A DNA stretch of 64,000 bases. It comes from Echria macrotheca (lineage: Eukaryota; Ascomycota; Sordariomycetes; Sordariales; Schizotheciaceae). A model generated the notes under the pieces. The model was not told the DNA's origin. It ran no database searches and saw only the letters and a program-made list of their open reading frames with translations. The DNA lies in the NCBI GenBank assembly GCA_030411725.1, contig MU839831.1:1116001-1180000 (forward strand), given 5' to 3'. The translations under genes were made by a program, and so were the position numbers. Of the stretch, positions 11,142 to 22,200 are shown one piece after another (the stretch's first letter is position 1; each line of letters starts with the position of its first letter).

Positions 11142-13258
11142 GTTGGCTGGATGGTGTTAAAGGGGCGGTTGAGAGAGACGGGGGGGGGAGAGAGCTAGCG
11201 GAGGATAAATACTGGCATCCACCCTGCCATGATCGAGTCGGTTAGAAAGGATATCCATTGCAAGAAGAGCGTTGCTTTGTTTTATTGGTGTTTAGCATTG
11301 ATTGTTAGATACTGTTACAATCGGACGGCTTGTGGTCAAGCTGGCTTCTTGTCGTCTTAACTTGGGACTAACTTCCCGGCCCTTTGTTCAGGAAGAGAGG
11401 ATCGGACGAGTGACTGAACAACGTACTAGGGGAAATGCTCAGTGTATCAGACGAACACAAACACACGAATGGTGAGTACCTATTTTTTTTAGGCCGGCTA
11501 GATCGACTAAGTATGTACTTCGTTCATGCAACGGACTCCAGGTATCTGTTCGTGCCATCTTTGTCTATTGTAAGATTACATTCCATGAAAACTTGTCCCC
11601 CGAGATTCTGTGAGAGTCTTCCACTATCACTGAAGCATCGGGTGCCACCAACAATGAAGGCTGCATGGCTCTTGGTTGCCCTCGTCACGTTCCAGGTTGC
11701 CAGTCTCGGTCCTCCAGAGCATAGGAGAGATCAAGAATACCATAAGCCTATTCGACAACCGCCCGAGCGAGCTCAACAGTCTTTCGTTGGAGCTTGATAC
11801 GGTGCTCGACTCCGCTGCCTGAATCAATGCCCTGGCAGTGCTCTGGGCAAAGGAAACCATCTTCTCGGAGCCAGAAGCTCAAATGTTCAAGAATCCGTCC
11901 GATACGTGGAACAAATTGTAGAACTCCTTGGTGCGTCTGATACCAACCTTGATGGTCTCATTGTCCCACGCGGGGTCGTATTCCAAAGCGATGGGGTGAT
12001 GCGGGGACCAGCTGAGCCCTGTGAGGTCGTCCGAGGAAAAGAATGGCATGGAAACCTTCAAATTCTGTTTGCATAGATGACTAAGGTAGAGAAGTTAAAC
12101 GGTTGGAGGATGAACAAATCCCAACCCGGCATGACAGAAAGGAAACGGTCCACGCCGCCTTGCCTTGTGGCGTACGACGTAACCTAGGGCATTACAAAGA
12201 GGCCAGAGTTATCCTTGGCCGGCTTAGCGTTAGGTCGTCGTTCTTATCCAGAATAAAGTCGGTGCGGCCCCATTCGGCCTGTCCGTGGTACTCGGGACGT
12301 CGAAACGCCTGCTCTATAACGCGCTGTGACTCTGTGCATGCCGACCAAAGGCCGCTGTCGATGAGATAGGTCGACGCTTTGCATTGTTGTTAAATGCAAT
12401 CCTGACGGCAGGTCAGTGTTCAGCTCTTGGCCGTGACCAATATCCAAAAGGCGAGGTTATCGTTGCCCGGCAGGGGACTTCGAGAAGTTGTCGCAAGCAT
12501 TGATGACAATATTTTGAGGCTGGCCGTTTTATGCTGTTGGATATCCGACGTCCCACGTACAAAACCAACCACTAATAAAAAGGCGCGCAACATCGCTGCA
12601 GCAGTGCAGGGTGCAGATGGCCACTGTAACCCAAACACAGGATTCGGTGGAGTTCGATACCGACTCGACAGCAAGATCTGGCATGTGATTGCAAGATACC
12701 TAGTTGTATATGGTTCTAGAGAAATTCTGATCCTCAGCTTCATCCAATAGAACAGCAGTTTTCTCCTCGTTGTGGAAAGTCCCTGCTTGTCTATTGTCAG
12801 CGAACTATGTAGAAGGGGATAATAAGCCGTCTCTTATAGATCTCCTACGCTCCCAGTTTGAGGAACTTGGATCTGTTTCATGGGCTATCAAGGCATGGAA
12901 CATTTACGCGCTCCAGGTCGAGGGGTACGATACGGGACTTGCAATTCAGGTTTGGTGTAGCGCGCTAGAGGCTTCTAATCGCATTGTGGGAGCATCTTTC
13001 CGCATCCGAGATCATGGTATTCATATTCTGCAACGTAAATGCACTGCGCGTCATCCATACAACCAGGCCTTTTGTGCATCCAGCACCTCCTTTACGAACA
13101 CTTCTTCTCCCGGGTATCGGCCAAGCCTCTATGCCTTATACATGCACCAAACATGCAACCCCTTCCCGATGTTGAACCGCAAGAACACAAACAGCCGCTG
13201 TTGAAACGCCGTCCCATCCGTCCGATACCTTTTTCAGAAACCATACACCTTCCCTCAT
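11142..13258. other. 2.1-kb gap with probable gene relics
   Basis: I find no intact gene here. On the minus strand, 12061-11627 reads as one protein-like frame broken by a single TGA at about 11,880: a segment with EYDPAWDNETIK is followed in the same frame by FAQSTARALIQAAESS. Further up the minus strand (about 12,400-12,200) are other protein-like fragments in shifting frames, and a possible signal-peptide-like start near 12,590. A CGA-to-TGA change would explain the stop. The plus-strand frame 12770-13204 has no recognisable domain. Confidence 0.4.
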
Positions 13259-14410
13259 CTATACCGATAAATCCTCGCCCCAGACCTGCTTGGCGATCTC
13301 AACCTCGAGACGGATCTTGGCCCACTGCTGCTCCTCGGTCAGGTCGTTGCCCTCCATAGTGGAGCTGAAGCCGCACTGGTGCGACAAGCACAGCTGGTCA
13401 AGGCCGCGAGGACAAAACTTGGCGGCCTCGTTCAGACGACGCACCATGGCGTCCTTGTCATCGAGCTCAGCCTTCTTGCTCGACATGACGCCAAGCACGA
13501 CGATCTTGGACTCGGGCAGGTGGCGGAGCGGGGCAAAGTCGCCGGAGCGCTCGTCATCGTACTCGAGGAAGTACACATCGACATCAAGCTCCTTGAACAA
13601 AACCTCGGCGACGGGCTCGTAGCCGCCCTCGGCGAACCACTGCGACCGGAAGTTTCCGCGGCACAGGTGAATGCCGATGATCATGTCCTTGGGCCGCTGG
13701 CTGATGGCCGCGTTGATCAGGGAGGCGTAGTGCTTGGTCAGCTTCTGGGGGTCCTCGCCGTGGCGCTTGGCGGCCTCGTTGCGCATGCCCTCGTCGCACA
13801 GGTAAGCCAGGTTGGTGTCGTCGAGCTGGACGAAGCGGCAGCCGGCGGCGTACAGGTCGGCGATCTCGGCCTGATAGACCTTGACGAGGTCTTCGAAGAA
13901 GGGTTCGAGCGTGGGATAGGCCTCGGAGCTGATGGCGTCGCGGCCGCCGCGGAAGTGCACCATGGTCGGACTGGGGATGCACACCTTGGTGGTGAGGGTG
14001 CGGCCGGAGGCCTGGGCGGCAGCGGCGACGTGCGTGTCGACGACGCGGTAGTCGTCGACCTGGATGGGCTTGGGGTGGGCGAGCTTGGACACGACGACGA
14101 CCTTGGGCGGCGTCATGCCGTGCGTCGTGACGTTGGTCGAAGACATGCCGCCCTGGCGCTCGACGCCCTCGACGTGCTGCAGGAAGTCGATGTGGAAGAA
14201 GGCGCGGCGGAACTCGCCGTCGGTGATGGACTGCAGCCCGTTGTCGATCTGCTTCTGCACTACCGTCGCAATGTGCGCGTCCTCGATGCGGCGCAGGTCG
14301 GCCAGGCTGATGGCACCCGAGTTGACCTTCTCGCGCGCCTCCAGCACCTCCTTGGGCCGCAGGAAGGAGCCGACATGATCGGCGCGGTACACACCACTGG
14401 GGAGAGGCAT
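13259..14410 (-). CDS. MetE-like (cobalamin-independent methionine synthase C-terminal family) protein
   Basis: A single exon encodes 383 aa. It matches the stand-alone catalytic half of cobalamin-independent methionine synthase (YxjG/YxjH type), a TIM barrel that transfers a methyl group to a thiol through a bound zinc. Visible motifs are the N-terminal DHVGSFLRP, an ITDGEFRR acidic loop, IHLCRGN (His and Cys zinc-ligand region) and a C-terminal SHQCGFSS (second Cys). It lacks the N-terminal half of full MetE (about 760 aa), so in fungi such proteins are usually paralogues of unknown methyl donor rather than the housekeeping enzyme. A TATA-like box lies about 95 bp upstream. The antisense 396-aa open frame over this gene is a codon-bias shadow. 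Confidence 0.9.
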   Translation of the reverse strand: MPLPSGVYRADHVGSFLRPKEVLEAREKVNSGAISLADLRRIEDAHIATVVQKQIDNGLQSITDGEFRRAFFHIDFLQHVEGVERQGGMSSTNVTTHGMTPPKVVVVSKLAHPKPIQVDDYRVVDTHVAAAAQASGRTLTTKVCIPSPTMVHFRGGRDAISSEAYPTLEPFFEDLVKVYQAEIADLYAAGCRFVQLDDTNLAYLCDEGMRNEAAKRHGEDPQKLTKHYASLINAAISQRPKDMIIGIHLCRGNFRSQWFAEGGYEPVAEVLFKELDVDVYFLEYDDERSGDFAPLRHLPESKIVVLGVMSSKKAELDDKDAMVRRLNEAAKFCPRGLDQLCLSHQCGFSSTMEGNDLTEEQQWAKIRLEVEIAKQVWGEDLSV

Positions 14411-15342
14411 CTTGGCGGATCTGACGGCGGGGATTCAGGAGTGGAAGACGGTCGCGGGTCTGGCACACGCCCAAGAGCAATTGCCGCACCGTCCCCAAGC
14501 TCCCTATATACCTGCCACGGCGGGCAGCGGGACAGACGCTGGCTTTGGGGTCCACACTCGCCTGGTTAAAGAAGCCATCTGGCAGTCCACCCGGCTGGGT
14601 GCCCCCATGATGCAGCTCTGCATGGCCATGTGCGGGGTAACGCCGCGTTCCTGGCGCCCCGGGGAAACAATGTCCCTCGACGAGACCCTGGCGACGTGGG
14701 GCTCTGGGATTACTGCGAGATCAGCAATTGACGCGAGTTGAGATGAGTGGAAAAGCTGCCTGATCACACTTTCTAAGCTTGCGTCATTGGGAATTATCTG
14801 AAACGAAGCGATTTTGCTAGAGGAAGAGCAAAAAACCGAGTGGACGGCCTTGGAGGGGTTCTTGGCACGGGGCAGCTGCCGGCTGGAGCTTCCACAGCCA
14901 AGCCTTCCGAGGCCGGAGCTCGGAGCGGAGACAGTGCGGGCCGGCGAAGCACACCATTGGCGGGAAGACAGTTCGATGATGGATCGGCATTTGCTAGCTA
15001 CTTAAATCCCGTCAATTCAGGTTCACATTTCGGGATGGACGACTACGGAATCGGGTTCGGCGGGATGTTTGGCGGCTTCGACCCGTCGCTCAGCGACCCA
15101 GTCAGATTCTGATGCCCGCCGGATGCATCCCGTTATGCGGCCGGGTTGATGTCCCAGTCGGACGACGTGACGATTTCCAGGCGGATGTACGCATGGATTC
15201 CATCTTCGACCTTGTTGTCGAGGTGCACTGGCAAATCAAGGTAGTGCAAAGCTCAAGGAATTTACAGTTCCTGAATTGATGTAGACAGGCTGGGCCAGCT
15301 TTAGTCGGTTCTTGTAGGCTGATCGGAAGGGTCGGATTCAGA
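14411..15342. other. Intergenic region between MetE-like gene and the 315-aa gene
   Basis: It holds the MetE-like promoter and the 3' flank of the next minus-strand gene. A plus-strand frame at 14840-15112 (90 aa) ends in a Gly/Phe/Asp-rich string (GFGGMFGGFD) and could be a small protein, but it has no homology I recognise and I do not call it. Confidence 0.5.
14504..14510 (-). promoter_or_regulatory. TATA-like box of the MetE-like gene
   Basis: TATATAG on the minus strand lies about 95 bp before the ATG at 14410, in an otherwise GC-rich promoter. Confidence 0.4.
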
Positions 15343-16437
15343 TCATGACGACGCAATGGCTTTGGTTCCATTGGCAGGCTTCTGGCCCTCCTCAAAGGCC
15401 TTTTGGGTTTGCTCCAGCTGCAAATTCTTCATCTTCCTCGCCGCCTCCTTCTCATCGATCGTCCGGAACGTCGCAATCCCATCGGCCAACTCGCCCGCGG
15501 CCGCGTCGGCGCTCTTCTCCGAGTGGGCACTCCTAAACCCAGCCCCCTTCGCCGCCTTCCTCTCCAGGTACTGGTCTGAGGTCGCCACGCCCTCCCCGAT
15601 GACCTTCGCCAGCGTTGCCCTCGCCTCCGGGAGCCCCATTAGCGCATTTCCAGGCTCGCCGTCGACCGCTGAAACCTGGTTCTTGGCCACCTCGATCATG
15701 CGATCGGCGATGGATTCGCGCTGCGGTGGCTTGAGCGTCGCGGAGCTGGTGAGGACGACGCGGTAGGCATTGTCGTCGACCATCTCGGCGGCGGACCGCA
15801 CGATGCAAGTGCCGATAACAGCCTTGCTGAAGTTGGTGATGCCGCTGGAGGCGAAGCGGTAGCAGAAGAAGTAGGCGTCGAGCCGGTTGAGGCCGCCGAG
15901 CTCGTCGAAGGTCACCTCGCTGTTCGTCACGTATTAGTACCTGCCCGAAGGGGTTTAAGTTACCATAGTAGGTAGAAATGAACTCACTAGATCCTCTCCG
16001 ACTGCGCAGACCCGCTTGCCGACCCAAACAACTTGCTCAGCAGCGTGCCCGCCAGGCTACTCAGGCCATTCATGATATTTTCACCGCCGCTGGTCAACTT
16101 CTTGATGAGATCCTCGGCAAACGGGCCAATGTCGGAGCTCTTGCCCGTGAAGACGTCGACGGATGTCCGGCGGCTGATGATGTAGCTGATTTTGAGGAGC
16201 TTGTGGTCGCTTCCGTTGGCCCTATGTCAGTCAGTCGCGTTAGTGGCCTGACACTGCCTGATCTTGGTGTTGGGAGGAAGGGAGACATAGGGACACGCAC
16301 TCGACCTGACTCAGGAAATTGTCGAGTCGCTCTTGAGCCCACTGTGATGCCACCTCGATGGCCTCCTCTTCCTTGACAAGGGCGTTGCGGTCTGCAGTCT
16401 CGGCGACGGTGCGCACGCTCTGGATCATGTCCGACAT
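15343..16437 (-). CDS. Unrecognised 315-aa protein, divergent partner of the 472-aa gene
   Basis: Exons 16437-16301, 16221-15988 and 15919-15343 join in frame. Introns of 79 and 68 bp have CTAAC and TACTAATAC branch sites. The protein begins with a helical, acidic segment (residues 1-45), then has a Gly/Ser/Leu-rich amphipathic stretch (around NGLSSLAGTLLSKLFG, residues 107-122), a central mixed region with LNRLDAYFFCYRF, and a long charged C-terminal helix rich in Ala, Glu, Lys and Gln. There is no signal peptide and I recognise no catalytic motif or named domain. It shares a 614-bp intergenic promoter region with the divergent gene at 17052, so co-expression is plausible. It lies just upstream of an NLR gene. 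Function unknown. Confidence 0.75.
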
Positions 16438-17051
16438 GGTGAATGATGGGTTTCAGTCAAAAGGAAAAGAGGTATTCAGTGGGATTGGACGTGGGGTGCT
16501 CTGTCGATTGGGGCCGGTTGTTCGTCCTGCGATAGGAAGAGCCCCGAGAAGTGTTTTTATATGCTTGAGTCTTGAGCCCGACGCCCTCTCTCTCTAATTG
16601 ATGGCTTGCACTATTGAAGTTTCATTGCTTCGTGCCCAAAGCTCCCATTGCCATTCCGCACAAGCAATCTTAACCAAGGTTCAACTGGGAGACTTTCGCG
16701 CCGTGAACGGGTCTGGAAGCAAATCATCAAGGCAGTCTCGGACACAAAACCCCGAATCTATCGCCGCGAGCTGGGGGGTGCCAGCAGCAAGAACGCTCTT
16801 TGTAGTTAGGCCATTGGTTCCAAACCGAGCTGAGCCGAGACACCGGCGCAAACACCCCGGAATGCCTGTTGAGCAAGGAATTTTTCAGCTGCCCCACAGT
16901 CCAAATAGATTGATCTCCTTTCTTTGCCCCTGGCCGTTGAAGGGGGAAAAAAAACATCATCGTTCTGCGCAGCCAGGGGGGCCGAGAGCGCTGCGATCCG
17001 AGGACCTCATCGCTCCCACAATCTCGCATCTAGCATCCCTCAAAGCCCACG
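16438..17051. promoter_or_regulatory. Shared 614-bp divergent promoter region
   Basis: The two unknown genes are transcribed away from this region. I see no gene in it and no binding site I can name. CT-rich runs (about 16,580-16,595) and an A-run near 16,945 are present. Confidence 0.5.
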
Positions 17052-18528
17052 ATGGGATGGGGATTCATCGACGACTTGGTCCAGCCATTCCAAGACGCCA
17101 TCACCAATGTGGTCGTGGACGTGTTGAAAGACCCCGCTAACCTTGCAATGGCGCAGGAGGCGATAAAGGCAATGGAGGATGCCGAGAGAGCCGCCCGGGA
17201 GATCCAGCGACAGACCGAGGAAGCCGCAAGAGCCGTTGCCGAGCTGGCCGCGGAAACATTGCTCAAAGAGGCTGAAAAGTTGGCGAAGCAAGCCGCTGAT
17301 GAAGTCCTACAAACACTGTCACAACGAGCGCGCGACAGAACCAGCGAGGTACACCGGCTGGTCCCCTCATTGGATGGCAAGATCGCCAAGGTCGTGGACG
17401 ACATTGTCGCCATCGTCTCTGCCGCAGTGGATGAAGGTCGGGACATCGCCGCGGAAGTCAAGGCGGCGGTGGAAATTACGTTCAACAACATGAAGGCGGA
17501 GATGGACAAGGTACTCGCGGAGTTCCAAGAGCTTGTCGAAACCGCCCGGCGCGAGCTTTTCGACCTCCTAGAAAAGATTGTGCCTCTCGAGGCCCGTCCT
17601 CTGTTAGTGATGCTCAACGACGAGGTCGCGTCGATGGTCAACGACATAATGAGCACAGGCAACAAGCTCATCCGTGACGGCATATCGACCATCCTTGGCG
17701 CCATCCAGGCGGCCACCGAGGGCCTCATCGACAAGGTGGGCAAGGTCCTGGCACCGCTTTGGAAGTTCATCACGGAGCTGTGGAAGGTGCTCTTTGGGGC
17801 GCCACCAGAGCAAATCATGATCACCATGCAGTGGTTCCAGGAGAGGATGAAGAAGGCAGAATGGCAGTTTCTGTGAGCATCTTACTCGCCCACCCACTCT
17901 TTGCCTCCAAGATGCGCTAACACCACCAAGGCAAAAGGGATCTGCGGCCCCGATCACAGCGGTCATCAGGAAGCAGGCACTTTTTGATGTTCTCCCTCGG
18001 CAGGAGGACGCATGGAAGCAGCAGACTCTCGAGTTCCTGGCCCGCACCGGCAGAAGCCCAGTTTGGCATACTTGCCGAAATCAAATAGAACAAGAGCTTT
18101 CGAGGCCAACATCTCCCATGCCCGGCCACCTCATGAGTATCGCCTGGGAGCAGGACTATGAAGACGAGCTAGGCGGCCGACAGCGGCTGCAGGTCAGCGT
18201 GCTATACTTTCGCTGGAAGACCGAGGAGTTTCGCGCAGTCTCGGCGGGGTTTTTGGGCATCTTGGCGATGCTCAGTGCGGTCGACGTGCGTGGCGAGGCG
18301 TACAAGCCACCACCACTCCTCAAAGAGCCGCAACGAGGCGACCCTGCAATGCGGATGGATGGGCCGACAGCCAAGGACATTCGCGATGAGCTGCAGCCGC
18401 TGCTGAGATTCCATATCGGGACGGCGAATCACGACCAGGCGAGGTTCAGCGGGCGGAAAAAGTATCTGTCGCGACAGTTGAGGTTCAAGGGGGATGATGG
18501 TGTCTGGCGAGAAGTGGAAGGGACATAG
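17052..18528 (+). CDS. Unrecognised 472-aa amphipathic-helix protein
   Basis: Exons 17052-17872 and 17931-18528 join in frame (58-bp intron, GTGAGC donor, GCTAACA branch). Residues 1-250 are almost continuous Ala/Glu/Lys/Arg/Val-rich amphipathic helix, with heptad-like stretches such as EAEKLAKQAADEVLQTL and a more hydrophobic end near residues 215-250 with several Trp. The C-terminal half is mixed alpha/beta with aromatic residues (VLYFRWKTEEFRAV). There is no signal peptide. Long amphipathic arrays occur in apolipoprotein-like, coiled-coil and some membrane-acting proteins, but nothing here fixes which. The divergent 315-aa gene and the NLR 680 bp downstream make a role in the same process possible; that is inference only. 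Confidence 0.8.
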
Positions 18529-19209
18529 CTCATCACACCCCCTTTCTTTGCTGATCATTGAGGGTGGAGGCATGCCTGAGACGCAGAGCTCCAACAGACG
18601 AAGACTCTCCACGCAAGGAGGCTTACTGGGGCTACAATACACTTGATTCCACTATGGCCATTCGCTGTAAATGGCAATGGAAATACTAACTTGTCAGGAT
18701 GTTTTTGCTGTGGCTCCATCGAGAAGTGAGTTTAGTGCTTTAAGTATAAGGTAACGAGATAGGGAAAATTATTAAATATAATTCCCGGATGTACCCGGAC
18801 GCCTTGATAATACGCGGCTTGGTTTTGGATACATTTTGCTTGGCTTAGCACTTAGCAGTAGTCAATGTCATGACGCCTCAGCGTATGTACTCTGGACTCA
18901 CGAAATTTCCTTTTTCACGCCTCGCCCACGTGATGTTGCTCACCCCAGCCATTCGTTCTTTCCTATCGACGAGTTGCACAAAAGCACACATTTTGTCAAA
19001 GGTGGGGTACCGAGTCAAGACCAACCAATTGGCTGTGCAGTTAGTTGCTGATGGGTTAGGCCGCAGACTACCTTACATGACCTTGCAGTTCCCCCTCCGA
19101 CATCCGCGCCTTCCTGCCTCCTCACCTCCACTCAGCTATCGTATCTATTTCCCGAAACCACATCTTTACTACTTGGACTGAGGCCGACTATTTCGCTGTA
19201 GCAAGATCC
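18529..19209. other. Intergenic region upstream of the NLR gene
   Basis: No gene seen. It contains the terminator of the 472-aa gene and the NLR promoter. A CACGTG E-box lies at 18,927-18,932. Confidence 0.5.
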
Positions 19210-22200
19210 ATGTGTCTTCCCGGGTTTTGGCGGAAGTTTAGCTTCCGCCACCGTCCAGCGGTCGGGCCTGAACCCGAGCTCGGAGATCTGGTACAGAACC
19301 CAGGAGCCCAGAGCACCCCATCACAGACGTCTGAGGAAAGGGCGCAAAATGTGAAGCACGACAAGCAAGCGGAACCGCCGATATCTATTCGAGATCTTTG
19401 GAACGTCGCATATCAGAAACTGCGCGACGAGAATAGCGCCCTGGTCTCGGATTTTGAGAAGAGAGTGATAGGAGACATCAGTGTTGGCCTTGCTTCGGTC
19501 CCCGGCTCCAATGTCAATAGAAGGGAGATGATGGATGGCGTCCTCAAACAAAAAATGGATGAGATCAACAAGAACACCTGGAAGCTCCGATTTGGCACCA
19601 CCGAAGTCCTGGTAAAGGAGATGGTCCAACCTGTTCTGACAATCATCGACCGGACAAACGAATACATAAACGATGCTCTGAGCTCGAATCCCTCGGCGTC
19701 TCTGGCTTGGAGCGGTGTCAGTTTGCTGCTGCCCGTAAGTGGAGCACCTACCTTAGGTAGGTACCCAGGTAGTCGTGAGATACTGATGCTCTGCAGCTTC
19801 TTCTCAATCCGTCCAAACAGGCCTCCTCGCTTATGAAGGCGCTCGAATATGTGTCGAATCTTTTGATCCAGAGCAGAATGTGGGAATCTCTCTACGTCCG
19901 GAAATACGAGTCGTCGGAAGAAACACTCCGCGAGTCATTACGGGCATCGACTCACCGCGATTACATGAACTCTATGAGCATCCTCTACCAAAAAATCCTG
20001 AAACTCCAGCTGTCCGCCTATTGCTTCTACTCCAAGAACGAAGCCTTCCGGTATGGTTTGGATATGTTGAAGTGGCATGACTGGGACGTGGAACTGGAGG
20101 AGATCCGTCGCCAAGAAGATGCGTTCCTCAACGTTCACAAATTGTGGAGAGACAAGGCATACGATGAGGAGTGCATGGCCATGGAACAGAGGCATCGAGA
20201 AAATACGATTCAATGGGATGCGATTGGTTTGGACCTCTCGGAACTGCGCCGCGTGGTTCAGGATGTCTCAAACAGGGAACAAAACAAAGAATTATTCCAC
20301 TGGCTATGCGACATCGACCCGTCTCAAAACTACAACACTGCTCTAGACCACAATACCGATGGCACGGGGAATTGGTTGGTCGAAAACGGGCAGTTCACAG
20401 CCTGGAAGGAAGAACCCGGGTCGTTTTTGTGGCTGCATGGGAAGGCTGGTTCGGGCAAGTCCATCCTGACGTCAACCGTAATCAGGCACCTGGGAAACGA
20501 GCACCGCCAAGACCCGATGACTGCGCTTGCCTACTTCTACTTCAGCTTCAGCGACTTGAAAAAGCAAACCTTGGACGGAATGCTCTCGTCTCTCATTCTC
20601 CAGCTATGTGCCCGCCGACCCATCATCCCGCCAGCCGTCGAGAACCTCGGAACATTCAAGGATCGTGGTCAGCGTCCAGACAACAAAACACTTACCGAAG
20701 CTTTCATTGAGAGCCTGCAAGGATTTTCATCAGTCTATATCGTTTTGGATGCTCTGGACGAATGTCCCGTTTCGAACAACGTCCGCAAAGGTGTCTTGGA
20801 CACGATCCGCCGAATCGTGTCAGCCAACATTCCTAATCTCCACTTCCTATGCACCAGCAGGAAAGAGCGCGACATCGATCTTCAGTTTGCCCAGATCCTC
20901 TCTCAACCCTACAGGTATAGCATTGACTTGACATTCTCTACTATGGCACTCGAGAAGGACATCAAATCGCACATCGATACGACATTGGGATCTATAGAAT
21001 TTGACTCGTGGCCCCGGCCCGTTAAAGATGAAGTGAGGGATGCCCTCGTGCAAAAGGCAGACGGCATGTAGGTGTATTCATGATGCCTATCTCAAAGCAA
21101 CCGACCCAGTCACTGCGATTTCTCTAACCAGTGGGTCGTCTAGGTTCCAGTATGTCTCGCTCCAGTTGAATGCGCTCAAAGACATTTCTTCAGCCTCTCA
21201 GATTCGGCAGGCACTCTTGGATCTGCCAATCGGCCTGGACGCTGCCTATGAGCGGATATTGCAGAACATCGACGCTAGATTCCGGGGGCAGGTGGCCAAT
21301 GCCTTGAAGTGGTTGGCTCTCTCGCAAGAAACCCTGACTCTCGAGAATCTGGTCGAGATCTTCGTCCTCCGGCCCGGGTGCACGCCCGTTTACAGGAAAG
21401 AGGACAAACTATTCGAACCCAGAGATGTCCTCAAATATCTATCCGGTCTTGTTGTGGACCAGGGACCCAAGTTCTCTGGCGGATTCGACCCTCAGGATAT
21501 CAACATCCGCCTGGCGCACTTCTCTGTCAAGGAGTACCTAATGTCGGACCGTATCACTCAGGGGCCTTCGGCGTGTTTCTCTTTCGTCGAAACGAGCGGC
21601 CATCTCCACATTGCGGAGTTGTGCATTGCCCGCCATCTGCAGGAATGCACCGAGTTCCATCCTCTGGCGGGCTATACGCTATTAAGAGAAGAACTGAGCT
21701 TCTATGCTCTTTACAATTGGCCTCGGCATCTCGAGATGGTGCCCCGGCATATGTGGCCACCGGCAGTTGTAGACCTCGCTCGTGTCGCCTTGAGGATGCG
21801 CAGCCCAAGCCTGTTCGGAATGATTTCTGCGGCAAGGTCTCGGCACATCAAGTCCCAAGAATTAGAGTCAATGCCGCATGCCTTTACCGCGCTTTCGGGC
21901 TTTGTTCAGCTCACCGACCTTCTGCTTCAGAATCATCGATACCAGACTCAAGAAGACACGGACGGATGTCTACAGGCTGCCGCGTACGGAGCGAGTAGCG
22001 ACCTCGTTCGCAGGATGCTGGACCAGGGTGCGAATCCCAACGCATTTGGTCCACTTGCGGACTCGGCACTCCACGCCGCGGCTGCAACCAGGGACGTCGA
22101 GACACTGGAGTTGTTGATGGAAAGAGGCGCAGATATCCATGCGTCACGAGGAAATCAGGGTACGCCTCTACAAGTTGCGAGTCACCACGGCAGGGTAAAC

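Noticed and set aside
12770..13204. 144-codon plus-strand frame
   Set aside because: No recognisable features and no clear splice context; kept only as part of the relic-rich gap.
13584..14555. 323-codon minus-strand open frame overlapping the MetE-like gene in another frame
   Set aside because: Arg/Pro-rich shadow of a GC3-rich gene.
13379..14569. 396-codon plus-strand open frame, longer than the gene on the other strand
   Set aside because: It is the antisense of the MetE-like gene; composition is Val/Leu/Gly/Asp-rich shadow sequence with no domain, while the minus strand has conserved catalytic motifs.
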